DNA of 64,000 bases, from positions 106,979,580-107,043,579 of the forward strand of contig CM066983.1 of assembly GCA_033977485.1 (NCBI GenBank), read 5' to 3'. Position 1 is the stretch's first letter. Every line of letters starts with the position of its first letter. The stretch is from Hydrangea macrophylla (lineage: Eukaryota > Streptophyta > Magnoliopsida > Cornales > Hydrangeaceae). Of this stretch, positions 24,845 through 36,932 are shown one piece after another. The position numbers were made by a program, and so were the translations under genes. Under the pieces are notes generated by a model. That model was not told the origin of the DNA. It did not search any database and saw only the letters and a list, made by a program, of their open reading frames with translations.

Positions 24845-25588
24845 CTATGCAGGTGGGAACATGACAATGACATGGATGTAATCCTCATAAAAGATAACCA
24901 GGACGTACACACCATGAAACACGTCTGAAGGAGGTAACACGCCAGAACGGAAGTACCAATCAACTAGCTCCCACTCCGGATGCTCCGCAGGGTCAAAAGC
25001 CGGTCCTAACTCATCAAAATCATCTGAAGCATGAAACTCTGAAACCACATCTACCTCAGCCTCCGCAATGATACCCAGACCCAAATCAACCGCATCATCC
25101 TCAGGACCGGAATAAGGCGCAAAGATCGAGACAATATCCTCAGGTGACCAATCAGGATGACCTAGACGTTGTCGAACAACGTTCGGCACATAATCAGGGA
25201 GGTCCCTATAGGGATAGGTAACCTCAGGTGTAGGTATAACAGTCGATATGGGGTCAGACAATGAAATGGTAGCTAGACTTAAGAGAACTTCCTCATCGGT
25301 CGAGGAATCGACCGAATCGGATGAAGAAGACGCAAAAGATGTCGGTGGAGCGCCATAAGGGCCATCAATGATAGTAGGGTCATCGCCGAAAAGGTCATCC
25401 TCGTCCAAAGAATCAAAACGGATATGAAAGGGAATGCGAGAACGATGACGATTCCAGTCGGGACCGTAGGACTTGGCTACCCTAGGACTCGGTAAAGTAT
25501 CAGAAATGGAAGAACTAAAGTCAGAATAATGACTCGATTCACTCGAAGACCTATCAGGTGAAGTAGGCGGTGATATATGATGGTCCAT
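24845..25588 (-). CDS. Unrecognised acidic 247-aa protein in the gag position of the LTR element
   Basis: The frame opens about 330 bases downstream of the primer-binding site, where gag would normally start, and runs 247 codons without a stop. The N-terminal 60 residues are Ser/Pro-rich (MDHHISPPTSPDRSSSES). A central part is rich in Asp, Ser and Glu, with an acidic LDEDDLFGDD block at about residues 60-69 and a Ser run near 90. The C-terminal third is more hydrophobic, with repeated acidic-aromatic stretches such as EHPEWELVDWYF and a VYVLVIFYEDYIHVIV end. I recognise no capsid fold, CCHC knuckle or enzyme motif. It could be a divergent gag, a captured host gene piece, or a lineage-specific accessory protein. 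It is intact, unlike every other ORF in the local elements. Confidence 0.5.
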   Translation of the reverse strand: MDHHISPPTSPDRSSSESSHYSDFSSSISDTLPSPRVAKSYGPDWNRHRSRIPFHIRFDSLDEDDLFGDDPTIIDGPYGAPPTSFASSSSDSVDSSTDEEVLLSLATISLSDPISTVIPTPEVTYPYRDLPDYVPNVVRQRLGHPDWSPEDIVSIFAPYSGPEDDAVDLGLGIIAEAEVDVVSEFHASDDFDELGPAFDPAEHPEWELVDWYFRSGVLPPSDVFHGVYVLVIFYEDYIHVIVMFPPA

Positions 25589-25942
25589 AATATGAGGATG
25601 GAAATAAGATATGAGGGTCGAGGTAACTATACGGATATCGGAAAACTATAAACAGTGGTTTGATGCAAAATTTAAACAACGGATTTACTTGGTAGTTTTT
25701 AATGGATTGTAATTTTTTTTTCCAGATCCGTGTAAGCTCCGTTGACGAGCACAGCTGCTCCACTCGAACTTGCTAGAATTGATGATTTGAAATCTGCACA
25801 AACAAGGATAATTTTAGCGACTCGAAAATAAAACTAGAAACAAAGAAAATAAAATAGAAGCTAATATTTACTAACTAAGTAAATTATGATTCTAAAAATT
25901 AACGGCAAAAATATTTCAATCCCCGGCAACGGCGCCAAAAAT
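25589..25942 (-). other. Leader of the tRNA-Asp-primed element, with primer-binding site
   Basis: Minus-strand leader between the LTR and the 247-codon ORF. The primer-binding site occupies 25921-25937, five bases from the LTR end. The rest is AT-rich and holds no ORF of its own. Confidence 0.75.
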
Positions 25943-27484
25943 TGATCTCATCAAAATCAAGATATAAAAGTATGCTTATTTATGCTTTACTTTCGAAAGA
26001 TTTGTAGTGTGGAAGTAAAGGTCGAACCCACAGAGATTGTTAATTTTAATCCTTTAATTACTAAAATCGAATCTATTTTGTTATAAGTAAATTGAAAGTT
26101 TGATTGATTGATGATTTGATTATCACTACTAATTAAACTATGAAATTAAACTTATGGAATTATGAAAATAAATTCTAGAATTAAATCTAAGTAGACTAGT
26201 ATGCTAAATTAAAAATTGGTTTAAATATGAATAGATGAGGTCTAGGATTACAAATCCACCACTAACTATGCATCGGGGGTCTAGACTTTCTATTCTAAGT
26301 TCTATGTTCGGATAGTCACGATCTATTGTAGCTACAAGCCCAACAATATCAACAAGAAGGTATCGTTAGTTCAACCTAAGCATAATCCATCTATGGTTCA
26401 CATGAATTATCTACCTATAACTAGGGTGTAGCATAACTCATCTTTCCTAAGCATGGATTATAAAAGATGTAAACATCACAATCACATAAGCACTATTGTA
26501 TGTAAATACTTCTATCAATCACAGAAATCAAGGACTATTGAGTTCAATGAGCATAAGAAAAAATCTAAGACAAGAATAGATCCAAAATACTCTTGATTAT
26601 TATCATTAAAAATTGATTATATATAAATAATCCACCAACATACAATCACTATCCAATACATAAAATCCTAGAATAAGAAAGCATAGAAATTCCCCCTTTA
26701 CATAGCTAGGGTTTCATTGAAACCCTAGATTAGGAGTTTAGTTGCACATGGTGGATGAAAGCACGAAGATTGAGTTGATGATAGCCATTAGAGACCTTCA
26801 AGCTTGCTCTTCTCCTTCCTCTTGCTTTCAAAAGTCTTCAATGAATGAATGTGTCCCCCTCATTTTGATTTAGAATGAGATATATATAGTTATAGAGAGA
26901 TTAGGAGGGTTTTCCTAAACCTAATCTCACTAAAACTCCTAAAAATTACATTCTGGACGTAATTGAACGATTTCGTCCACGTATGAGTCTTCAGCACTCC
27001 AAAATACGCGTTTTATATTTTCTGTACGGATCGCACGAGCGGGCTGCGCGAGCGCGTAAATTGGGAGGTCGCGCGAGCGATTTCTGGGATTTCGCGCGAG
27101 CGGACCGCTCACACGATAGGCTTTTTCCAGTTTCTTTCCACTTGCTTTTTCTCCTTATTTAACCTGGAATCCTTGCTTTCTTCTAAATCCTGCCATAAAG
27201 TGGAAAACGAAGTAAAATTATACAAAAACAGGATAAAAACGACTAACAAATGTGAATTAAGGCGTATAATTAGGATTTGTTCTCTCCCAATCACCAACTG
27301 TAGGGAATTCTTACATGCCCACCTTATGGACTGCCTTCAAGGCTTTACTGGGTTCTTAAAAGACACCCTCAAACAACTAGTGAGTCATCACTCGCTTCAC
27401 ACGTGTGAATTAACACAACAGTGAGCATATCATGCATGCTAAAATAATATAAATAAATATCGCGGGAGCGGGTATAACAATAGC

Positions 27485-27790
27485 CACTCCTGATGAACAT
27501 AATTGACGTTAGGAGAGTTACGTGTCTAACCAAATCATCTTGAAAATAAGCATTTTTTTAGGAAAGAGAAAACTAAATGGATATAAGCCAGCGATTTCTT
27601 GTCTTCCACGATTCAACATGAAATCATCATCTTCTTGCGACGCTTTATTCTTTTGCACCATTGTCTTCTTGCCACACTTCATTCTTCTGCGCACCAAATC
27701 AGACGCTTGTTAATTATTGGTTTGAGAAATTTCTTACTCATTTTTCTTTAAAGCAGTGGAATGCAAATTGTATAGAAGGCACAAGTACTA
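27485..27790. other. Short gap before the FRS pseudogene
   Basis: No feature recognised. It may hold the decayed upstream part of the FAR1/FRS pseudogene. Confidence 0.5.
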
Positions 27791-28736
27791 GACAATGAAT
27801 ACAATAAAGAGAAAGATTATTGTTCAAATCAGGTGGATGAATATAGTGAAGAAGATGAGAAAATGTACAACATGGATGATTGGGATCATTATCAAGCCGA
27901 CAAGGATGATGAAAGAGGTGGATGTTTAAATATGAAGCAAATTCAATTTTTCCTAGTCTATGTGTGGGCATATCATTTGAATATCTGGATGGTGCATACA
28001 ACTACTACAATAGTTACCCAAGAGATAAAGGGTTTGGTACTCGAAAGCATACGACTTGCAAATCCTGACCTACTAGGAAAATAATAGGTCATCGCTTTTG
28101 TTGCTCATGTAAAGGATTTTGAAACTCTTGCACACTTGACGAAGAAAAACAAAAGCAAAGAGATGACCTCATAACTCCAAGCAAAACCCACAATTATCGT
28201 TCTCATAGGAACATAACTGAGAGGCAAGATGAAATGCTTAAGCATATGCGTTTATCCAGAATTTGAACAAATTTGATGATGAACTTCATGGCTCTTGAAG
28301 CTAGGGAATCTCGTAACATTGGCTTCATTCCAAGAGATGAAAAAAATTTCTTAAGTACAAGATGTCAAAAAGAACTAAATAAAGGAGATGCTGAAGCAGT
28401 TCTTGATTATCTTGAGAGGCAGCAATTAGAAAATCCATCTTTTTTTATTCAATACAAGTTGATTCAAATAGCTATATGACAAACCTTTTTTTGACTGATG
28501 CGAGATCTAGGATGGACTACCACTAATTTGGAGATGTGGTTTGTTTTGATCCCACTTGTCTATCAAATAAGTATGGAATGCCTTTCACTCCTTTAGTTGG
28601 TGTAAACCATCATTATCAGACCATATTATTTGGAGAAGCACTGCTTTTTGATGAAACAGAAGATTCTGGCAACATGGATGAGGGCAATGGAAGGTCAACT
28701 TATCACTGATTAGGAGTTAGCGATTAGTGGAGCAAT

Positions 28737-31700
28737 TGTGGATATGCCGGCATTTGGGCCCACTTTTAAAACATTTTTCATATTCAAATACCAAGAGTCG
28801 CCACTTAATTTTTAAAAGGAAAATTAAGAAACCATTTTGAAAGCAAACTGATCTTTTGCGAAACCAAAGATAAACTGGGTCCGGGGATTATGGAATGAAA
28901 GGGGAAGGAGCCCGGCGGACTAAAACACCACCTTTCATCCTATCTCTCGATAGGCCTCTACTCAACATCCTCTTTAATCAAATTAATAATCTAAGCATGC
29001 CCTCAATTAATACATATGTACATACACATTACACAAGTATGTTGGAAATGGTGTAAAATTGCTAACGGTAAAATATCATTCATAAGTCACATAATTCAAG
29101 TAGCACGCAACATGAAATGCAATAGAGAACTAGAGAACATACCCGGGATCCAGCCGCGAATATTAAACGTGCAATGCATGCGAGAATAGAAATCCTAAGA
29201 AAAGGTCTCTAACACATATATACACATAAGGCAAAACCTAGGCTAAGGTGTCGCACATGGAGTCGAAAATCAATATAAATCAAAGAATAGAATTAAACTA
29301 GAGAAGAGTTGAGAAATTGAACCTCAAATGCGCTACAAAACAAAGGTTAGTACACATGCCTTAGACAAGATATAATATCAAAGAGTAATTAATCATAAGT
29401 CATGTTCAATTAAATTCAACTAAGTCTAACTTTCCAACTTAGTCCAACTTTATCCAAGAACTAGTTCTAATTATAAGCATCAATGTATATGAATGAATGA
29501 ATGATTATGAACAAGAATGAGATATGAATTTATTCACTAATTCGGATCACTTAGCCTCTGGATTTAAGCCAAATTATCATTATTCAAAACATGATTTGGG
29601 TCCCAAGACATTAGGGAACCATTTGAGTTGAAATAAATAAGATTAGACAAAAACAGTAGCAGTTTTTTATGAATTACAGAGAGCAGACCATATCTTAAAA
29701 AATAGAAATAAAATACTTTCAACGGTTGGCTCTTAATGATTTTTGGATATGTTATGCCTCTGTGAGTCTAGTTTCTAACCCGAAAAGGAAATCGAGGTTT
29801 CAACGGTTAGATCTTCGGGAATATGGAAAATAGTAGACCTCACTCAGGATTTTATGACTCTCTGTCCAAAGATCTTGTATGATTTTTTAAAAATAGCAAA
29901 CAAATCTGAATTACCTCATTCTTTTTAGGTAACCTTCCTAACACATTAAGGTTCTTATACAAAATTATTAGAGGTCATGAAAACTTGGTTAGAGCTCTGA
30001 TCTATCAATTTTAAAATCGGTTTGCTGTTCTGAAACTATTATGAAATTCTGGACAGATTGTGGTTGTTTCACAAAATTCATGATCAAACCATTCTAAGCA
30101 TAAAATCTTACCAAAACAAAAATTATAGTGGTAAAACAATGTGTTATTGACACTTTCCCGTTGGTTTCACTTGATTTCAATGGTTAGATTTTGAACTAAA
30201 AATCTTTGATCAAAAATAGTTCGTGAACTCACTGTTTTTATTTTGCTAGTTCAACTTTATTTGTTAACCCCAACTATTAAATCATGAAGTTGGACTTAAA
30301 CTAAACCATCTCTTCTACCATTTAATGGTCATTGAAGACTAAGGACATCTTTAGACCTATGGATTTTTGATGAAGTATGAAATGGACTTCACAAAATCCG
30401 AAGCAATGAACTCACTCTCATGAACCAAAATTTGAGTTCAAAACATTACTCCTACCACTTGGTGGTCATTGGAGGATAAAGACACACATATATGTAGGTT
30501 TTAGATGAAGTATGAAGAACTTCTCAAAACCCAAGGAAGAGATTAGTCCAAGCCATAGAGATGGACTTAAACTAAAACATTTCTCCTACCATTTGATGGT
30601 CATTGGAGACTAAAAAAGCAAATCTACTCTAATCTCCATGGAATATAGTATGAATTCCATAAGATTCATAGTAAAGAGATCCTAGTCATGAGTTGATACT
30701 AGCATCTCACCAACTATGTGTAGATTATAATCATGATTCATTTTAATCTCCATATGGATCATAAGATCATAGAAAACTAAGGAATCAAATTCAAAGAGTT
30801 TCAATGAGATATGGAAGATCTCATGAACCTTATGAATGAAGTAGAAATAAAGGAAATCAAAGTTTTATTTAGGAACACAAATTTCTTCAAAACTAATTTA
30901 TCTCAAACCCAAGGCATTAATTAGATCCAAATTAATGAGATGTCATGAGATTCAATCACAAGTTCTTGGTGGTGTGTGATGAAATAGGATAAGAAGAGAG
31001 GTTTTGAAAATGTGAAAAAGTTCCTAGATCTAAGAACTTGTGATTGAATTATCCTAATTCTACCAAGGATTAAGAGGTTACCTCTATGACCTCAAAGGAT
31101 TCTTCAATTTCTTGTGAAGTTCTTCCAAGATCTTCAAATTCTTCTTAAAAATCTTCAAATTCTTCAAGAATTTCTTCTCTTCTTCTCAATTCTCTATATA
31201 ATTCTCTCTCTAAACTCAAGTCTATCTCTTGTATATGTTTGTATATTGATTCAAAAGTTCAAGTCCCCTCAAAATGAAGATGAAGATCTGTTTAAATAGG
31301 CCATCATCTCAAGGATAAATGGGTAAATTCGGGTGGAGACCCATGTGCAAAGATTTCTTCTAGAACATGTGAGAAAAGCAGTCTGTTACAGCCAGCGGCA
31401 CTCGACGGCTCCCGGCGGCATTCCCTGAGTGCCGGGCGGCACTCGCTGAGTGCCGGACGGCAACCCGTGAATGCCGGCGCGGCACTCACCGAGTGCCGCC
31501 GGGTTTTCCGGGTGCCGGGGCTAACTGAATTTGCTCCTTTTTTGAATTTTCGAAAGGAAAATTAATCAAAACTTAATTTTGTGATTTATCTTTATATATT
31601 TATATATATTTGTGCTAACATGCACCCATGTGGGTGGTATGCACCCATGTGCATGGTATATTCTTCAATATACTATGCTTTTTATTATTATGATTATTAT

Positions 31701-32044
31701 TTTACTTTAAGAGACAATTTTCCTTTATTTAAAACTCCCCCCTCCCTTTTTTTATCATTTTTATTTTATACTTCCAAAACCTTTTTTTTTATTGAGCAAA
31801 TTTTCAGACTGATTTCCTCATGTGTTCTTCAATGTTCGGGGCTCTCCCGAATACCCAAACTCTCTCTCTTCTTTCTCCATTTTATATTTTCTATTTTTAA
31901 TTTTAAAATTTGTCTTGAAGAATCAATTGAAGATTTTGAATTTCCTGGAAAATCTTCGAATGTCACCGGCCATTGTCATCATCGGTCTTTTGAGAGGTAA
32001 CCAATCCCTAGATTTGACGTTTGGTCAAAATCGGGGTGTCTACA
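28737..32044 (+). mobile_element. Solo LTR of 3.3 kb inside the FRS pseudogene
   Basis: Starts TGTGGATATGCC, ends GGGGTGTCTACA, and is flanked by the 5-bp TSD GCAAT at 28732-28736 and 32045-32049. The 3' end resembles Tekay-type LTRs, suggesting plus orientation. The interior is AT-rich and non-coding, apart from a dense GC cassette at 31384-31525. No primer-binding site or second LTR is present. Length is large for a solo LTR, but the TSD is exact and the FRS frame resumes right after it. Confidence 0.88.
31384..31525. repeat. GGCACTC/GAGTGCC cassette in the solo LTR
   Basis: Several copies of CGGCACTC and its complement GAGTGCCG alternate within 140 bases, making a very GC-rich, hairpin-prone island about 520-660 bases from the LTR's 3' end. 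The apparent ORF across it on the minus strand is a repeat artefact. Confidence 0.75.
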
Positions 32045-33130
32045 GCAATAGACATGTTTTTTCTGATGTTCGTCATCGACTTTGCTTATAACACATAATG
32101 TGTAATGTGCTAACAAATATAGCTCATGTATTTAGTACTCATAAAGAGTTTAGGAATGATTTCAACAAATGTTTGTATGGTGGTGAAACTGTTGAGGAGT
32201 TTGAGGCCAATTGGGATGAGATGCTCACCAAATATAATTTAAGGAAAAATCAGTGGCTCGTGAAGTTTTATCAAAAGCGATAAAAGTGGCCATCAGTTTT
32301 CATTCACAATATATCTTGTGTTGTATGTACATCACACAACATAGTGAAAGTATCAATTCATACTTTGATGGGTACTTAAAAAGCCACAAGCCCCTAGATG
32401 AGTTTATAAGGCAATATGATTAAGTTGTTATTTCAAGGAGGGAACAAGTGAGCAATGCTAACTTTGAGACTAAAGATAAAAGACCAATTTTGAGAGTTGC
32501 CATGAGTATAGAGAAAGAAACAGCTAAAGTTTACGCAAAAGAAATTTTTAGTATGTTCCAGGCTGAGATGGTTAGTGGTCTACCTTATCGTCATGAAAAA
32601 TTTACAGAATGTGGTGATGTATCCACTTACTATGTGTGGAGAAGTGATAAAGTAGCTAGACGGGTGGTAAAATTTGATCATTCTAGCATGTAGATTGAAA
32701 AGAGAGAAGCCCTCACTGGCGGAGTATAAATAGCACACCGGATGGATCATTCAATGGAAAGGTAATGCAGATTCGTGTACCTGTTAGTTATTTGAATTTG
32801 CTAGTTACTTGTATATGTAGGCACATACTAAAATTTTTTGTTGTTGTGGATGTTCAAAGTAGTCCACCAACATATATTTTGAAAAGGTGGACAATAAATG
32901 CAAAATGTGGGACTGTAGTGGATGATGCGGGTATGGAAATTCAAGAAGATTGTAATGTTCCAGTGATACTACGCAACAGTAATCTTTGTTGAGAAGGAAC
33001 TAATGTTGCTGCCAAAGCTATTGTCCACCAATAATTTATGAAGTGGGAATGAGAGGCTTTCACGGGACATTAAAGGAAGTTGAGAGTGCAAATAATATAT
33101 CTCTATCTTGGTTCCTCAGAGAAAACAAAA

Positions 33131-34733
33131 GAGAGTGAGATAATAGAAAGTTCTTCGGGCATAGCAAGAATGTTGCTTGATCCTCCTGTTATAAAGCATA
33201 AAGGTTGACCAAAAAAATCAAATCATTCTTGGACAAGCAAGTGAAAAGGAAAATCAGCAAGTTTTGACTTCATTCATATCTTGCGCGCCGATCGTAGAAT
33301 CGCCATATCTTTTAGCTCGGACCTCGGATTGACGTGAAATTTGCAACCATGTGAAGCTTACTCGACGAACTACATTAACCTTGATTGAAGTAAATTCTCA
33401 AGTCATGGTCTTCGACACTCAAATCAGGATAGAAGTTGAAGCTTTCGCGCTAATATTGAAATAGGACCTCCCTTTTCACAAACATGACTTTATTTACCTA
33501 TAAAATAACCAAGTAACCCGCATAAAAAATGTAAGAGAGAAAGACAAGGGTTACATGATAAAAGTGTGTAAATAATGTGCTAAAAAGCTCGAGGAATGGT
33601 ATTTTGCACAAGAATAAGACATCATGAATGTGAAATGCGAGTCTAATCAGGGAGGTTCTTGTAATACATCATATATTTCATAGATAAAAGTGTAGTATCT
33701 GCAAATTTAAGGAGAAATAAATATAATTTTATCCTCAATTTTAATTTTTATCGTATCATTAGCACCATTGTTCTTTCATGTTTGTGCCTGAGTAGTCGAG
33801 TACAGTAAAGACTTTGGTTTCATGATAAAAAGCTTTGTTAGTTGCTTACTGATGTTTTTTATTTTCATTTTTATAATGGTTCACTAGAGCAGGGGTACTC
33901 CTCGAAAATACTATTAAGTAATCTGTCGAGCTAATTTGACACCAAGTGGACTGCATCCTCGAGGACTCAAACTAAAAGAGAAGTGTGATCTTTTGACCCC
34001 AAAAGTAGTCATGTACATTGGTTTCTCACCGGTCGCATAAAAACTTTTAAGAAAAAAAGTTTCCCTAAGTTTTTGTGGTATCCAAATTGAGATACCTGGG
34101 CACCATAAATTTTTAGTAGTCTCATTTAAGTTTCATACATCTTTACAACAATTTCAAGAAGTACCCCAAAAAAATGTAAATATTACTCGGAGTAAGTGAA
34201 TAGATTGTGATAATTATACAGTACAAGAGAGTTTTTGATGTGGAAATTACTCATGAAGGATAATTATTGTGTTTTTGTTCTCTCCTATTCGTTTTCAGCC
34301 CCCAATTGCAACAATCAAGACCATGATGAGATGCAGATGGGTTTTCAAGCCCATTTATGATCGTGACAATATTTTATTTAATCAAAAGTCGGGTTAGGAT
34401 GAAACTATCTCATGCAAGCATCACACTGATAAGACTTTCAGTACAAATCTAAATTTTGTACAAATTTGAATTTAGCTTAGTAGATGGTCACATCTAAGTG
34501 ACATCATGGTTCAGTTATAAGGGTTGTATATGTGCTACCGTTTAATACCTCTCACGAATATGTTTGATAAAGGCTCGACTCGGCTTGTTTGATAAACAAG
34601 TCAAGCTCAAGCTTAACAAAATGAGCGAAGCTTAAACACACATAAGTTCGGCTCGAAATAGCTCGTGAAAATGTTTGGACAAAGACTCGTTAGTAGGCTT
34701 GTGAATAGGTTTGAATCGATTATAGTTTTATAT
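33131..34733. other. Intergenic, no gene recognised
   Basis: AT-rich sequence following the FRS pseudogene. A GCTCGACTCGGCTTG-type segment at about 34570-34690 resembles the termini of dispersed plant hAT-like repeats, but I could not find matching ends or a TSD. No other feature is supported. Confidence 0.5.
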
Positions 34734-35350
34734 TAGCGGTGTAACAAAACCGAACATACCGACCGAATGGATTGGTTTTCAAAAACTTCGTGCAGTGTAA
34801 AAATTGAACCGAAAATTTGTACTTAATCGAACCAAAATCGATCAGTTTGACTAAAAAATTGGGAAAAATACCTTTTACCCCCTGTGGTTACACCCATGTT
34901 GTCATAACCCCCCTGTGGTTCATTTTGTAACACTTAACCCCCCTGTACTACGGACTAAAGTGAGACTGTTAACTTTTCTAACGGCAGTCCCACTTCAGTC
35001 ATTAGTACAGGGGGGTTAAGTGTTACAAAAATGAACCACAGGGGGTTATGAGAACATGGGTGTAACCATAGGGGGGTAAAAGGTATTTTTCCCTAAAGAG
35101 TATGTATAGGGGCTTGGGGGTATTAATATCATTTTCTTTTTTTCCGTTAGAAAAGTTAACAGTCTCACTTTAGTCCGTAGTACAGGGGGTTAAGTGTTAC
35201 AAAATGAACCACAGGGGGTTATGAGAAAATATGTATAACCACAGGGGGGGGGGGTAAAAGATATTTTCCCCTAAAAAATTTACACTTAACCGAACTGAAA
35301 TCGATCAGTTTGAATAAAAATCGCGCCGAACCAAACCATTTTCACCCCTA
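34734..35350. mobile_element. hAT-type element holding a fold-back MITE
   Basis: The outer ends are TAGCGGTGTAACAAAACCGAA and, complemented on the right, TAGGGGTGAAAATGG, with ATCGATCAGTTTGA on both inner sides. The candidate 8-bp TSD (TTTTATAT, ATTTATGA) matches at only five positions, so it is old. Inside lies a fold-back at about 34858-35275: GGGAAAAATACC at the left and GGTATTTTTCCC near 35080, with a second, partly duplicated right arm to 35270. Arms are rich in CCCCCTGTGGTT and its complement. Confidence 0.65.
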
Positions 35351-36932
35351 ATTTATGAGTCAAAATCAAGATTAAATTTTGGATTTTTTTAACAAGTGAT
35401 GATGTCAAATTTTGGTAAGAGTAAAGTAAAGCTATTCAAGGAGAGAGAGAGTGAGAGACTATTTTTTGTATGAGGTTCGGCCCTGTTAATGAAGGTACCT
35501 ACGTCCACGTGTGTGTCTGAGCACGTTCACTAGCACATCACCGGCGGGCCTGGTGAGCCAACAAAGAGGGGCGACACTACCAGTAATATCGGCCGGGTGT
35601 ATGCGTATAATGGTGAATTATAGAGGTACTGTGTAGACTGAGAAGTTGGAGGCCCCTTCAATGGGGGGTGAGAGGTCTCTTTTATAGATGTAAGAGACCT
35701 ACTCATACATGGATAAGGAAATATAATCCTATTGATATAGATTGGCATTAATTATGGGGATTTCCTAATTGGATTAGGAAATAGTGTGCACTTTCCATTA
35801 GTCTTCTAGCTTGAGTAGGAAACTGCCCGTAATGCTCAGGATTACGCCTGTGGGCCCGGATGAGCTGTTCCCGCGGTGAGATGTGCATGTGCGTTTTTCC
35901 CGACCTGTTGGCCGGGTCATGAATGAACCGCTCGGGATAATGAGTAGACTAAACCACTAGGGCTGATGCTTCTGAGGAGTTGTGCATGATTTGCCCGGGG
36001 CATGGACTAGCTACTGATTTGAACCGCTCGGTCATAAGATAGAGCCAATTTTGGGTGTATCAGCTGCCCCCCATTTCTAAGATTGGCCAGATGCTATATC
36101 GGGGCAAGCTTGGAAATCGGTTTGATGTTACTTGCCGCTGTCTGAGTGCTTGTAAAAGCTGCCTCGGGGCTTCTAAGCCTGGTGAGTCCTCGGGAACTGG
36201 CTGAGAGTTGAGACCCAGCCTAGCTCGGGACCTTTAGGTGCTCAGGAACTGACCGGGAGTTTAGACCCGGCCTACTTCGGAGTCTTTGAATGCTCGGGAA
36301 GTGACCGAGAGTTGAGACTCGACCTACTTTGGAGTCTTTTTGCTTGAGTTAGCTCCCAGGATGGTTATCTTCTGCCCATAAACCTTCGTCAAGGTTGTGG
36401 GTAGAAGAATTTGACCATGTTGAAAAAGCCGACCTAAAGCGTATTGCTTTAGGGTCCTTTTATGTTAACTCCCCAGGATGGTTGTCTTCCGCCCAGTTAG
36501 CCTTCGTCAAGCCTGTTGGGAGAAGAGCTTGACCATGTTGGTGGAGCCGACCTAAATCATGTTGCTTTAGGGTCTTTTTGCTCCTCTATCGTCGGCCAAC
36601 CTAAGAGATTTTAGTCACCTTTATCGTCGGTTTGGATCTAAGTGGAGTTAATGCCTCTGAGTACTGTAGGTGCTCGGGTTGTCCAAGATTTTGACTTGGT
36701 TATCCGCGAGGCCTGTAGATACCCGGTGTGATTACCTGTTTAGTTCACTGCGCCATCTTGCCCCCCAAGCTTTCGCTAAGACGAGGGTCTTACAGAGGCT
36801 ATGACTGTAGGTAACCGACCTGGAAAATGGTAGTTGCAGGGTCTTTTGAAGTTTGCCATCATCAGCCACCTAGGGGGATTTGCCCCCATCGTAGGTTGGA
36901 CCTAAGCGAAGTCAATGCCTCGGGCGTGACCC

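Larger units (their letters stand above)
20207..27293 (-). mobile_element. Non-autonomous LTR element primed by tRNA-Asp
   Basis: Flanked by the 5-bp TSD CCAAC at 20202-20206 and 27294-27298. LTRs are 20207-21558 and 25943-27293. On the minus strand, the primer-binding site TGGCGCCGTTGCCGGGG (25921-25937) is complementary to tRNA-Asp, as in Athila/Tat-type Gypsy elements. A purine-rich tract (GGTTTGGGGGTG) precedes the other LTR at 21559-21572. No gag, protease, RT or integrase is recognisable. The only substantial ORF is the 247-codon frame at 24845-25588. I counted about nine differences in the first 740 aligned bases of the two LTRs, which points to a fairly young insertion. Confidence 0.92.
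18174..27479 (-). mobile_element. Tekay-like solo LTR, copy 2, split by a 7.1 kb LTR element
   Basis: Starts TGTTACGCCCCGG and ends GGGTATAACA, with the 5-bp TSD ATAGC at 18169-18173 and 27480-27484. It is a diverged relative of copies 1 and 3, sharing blocks such as GTGGCACGCC, GTTTACCTCCCCACGAG and ACTAAGTTCCGTTTGGTTG. The LTR element 20207-27293 interrupts it with its own TSD. The parts 18174-20206 and 27299-27479 together give about 2.2 kb, the family length. A single CGACCGGTCGA pair occupies the cassette position at 18470-18515. Confidence 0.85.
27790..33130 (+). pseudogene. FAR1/FRS-related gene (MULE transposase-derived), dead
   Basis: Pieces appear in the correct order for a FAR1-related sequence protein. 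At 27960-28080 there is a FAR1 DNA-binding domain (FEYLDGAYNYYNSY, then RDKGFGTRKHTTCK). At 28310-28700 comes a region with GDAEAVLDYLERQQLENPSFF, followed in other frames by MDYHYFGDVVCFDPT-like sequence, the start of the MULE transposase domain. At 32050-32290 is HRLCL, then EFRNDFNKCLYG and EEFEANWDEML. At 32448-32693 is NANFETKDKRPIL. At 32810-32990 is the SWIM-type CxCxxH element (CICRHILK) followed by YILKRWT. Stops and frameshifts are frequent, and a 3.3 kb solo LTR interrupts the transposase domain. Intact members are nuclear transcription factors in light signalling, or MULE transposases. Confidence 0.9.

Noticed and set aside
31304..31489. Minus-strand ORF of 61 codons rich in Cys, Arg and Pro
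   Set aside because: It spans the GGCACTC/GAGTGCC cassette; repeat-driven, no domain.
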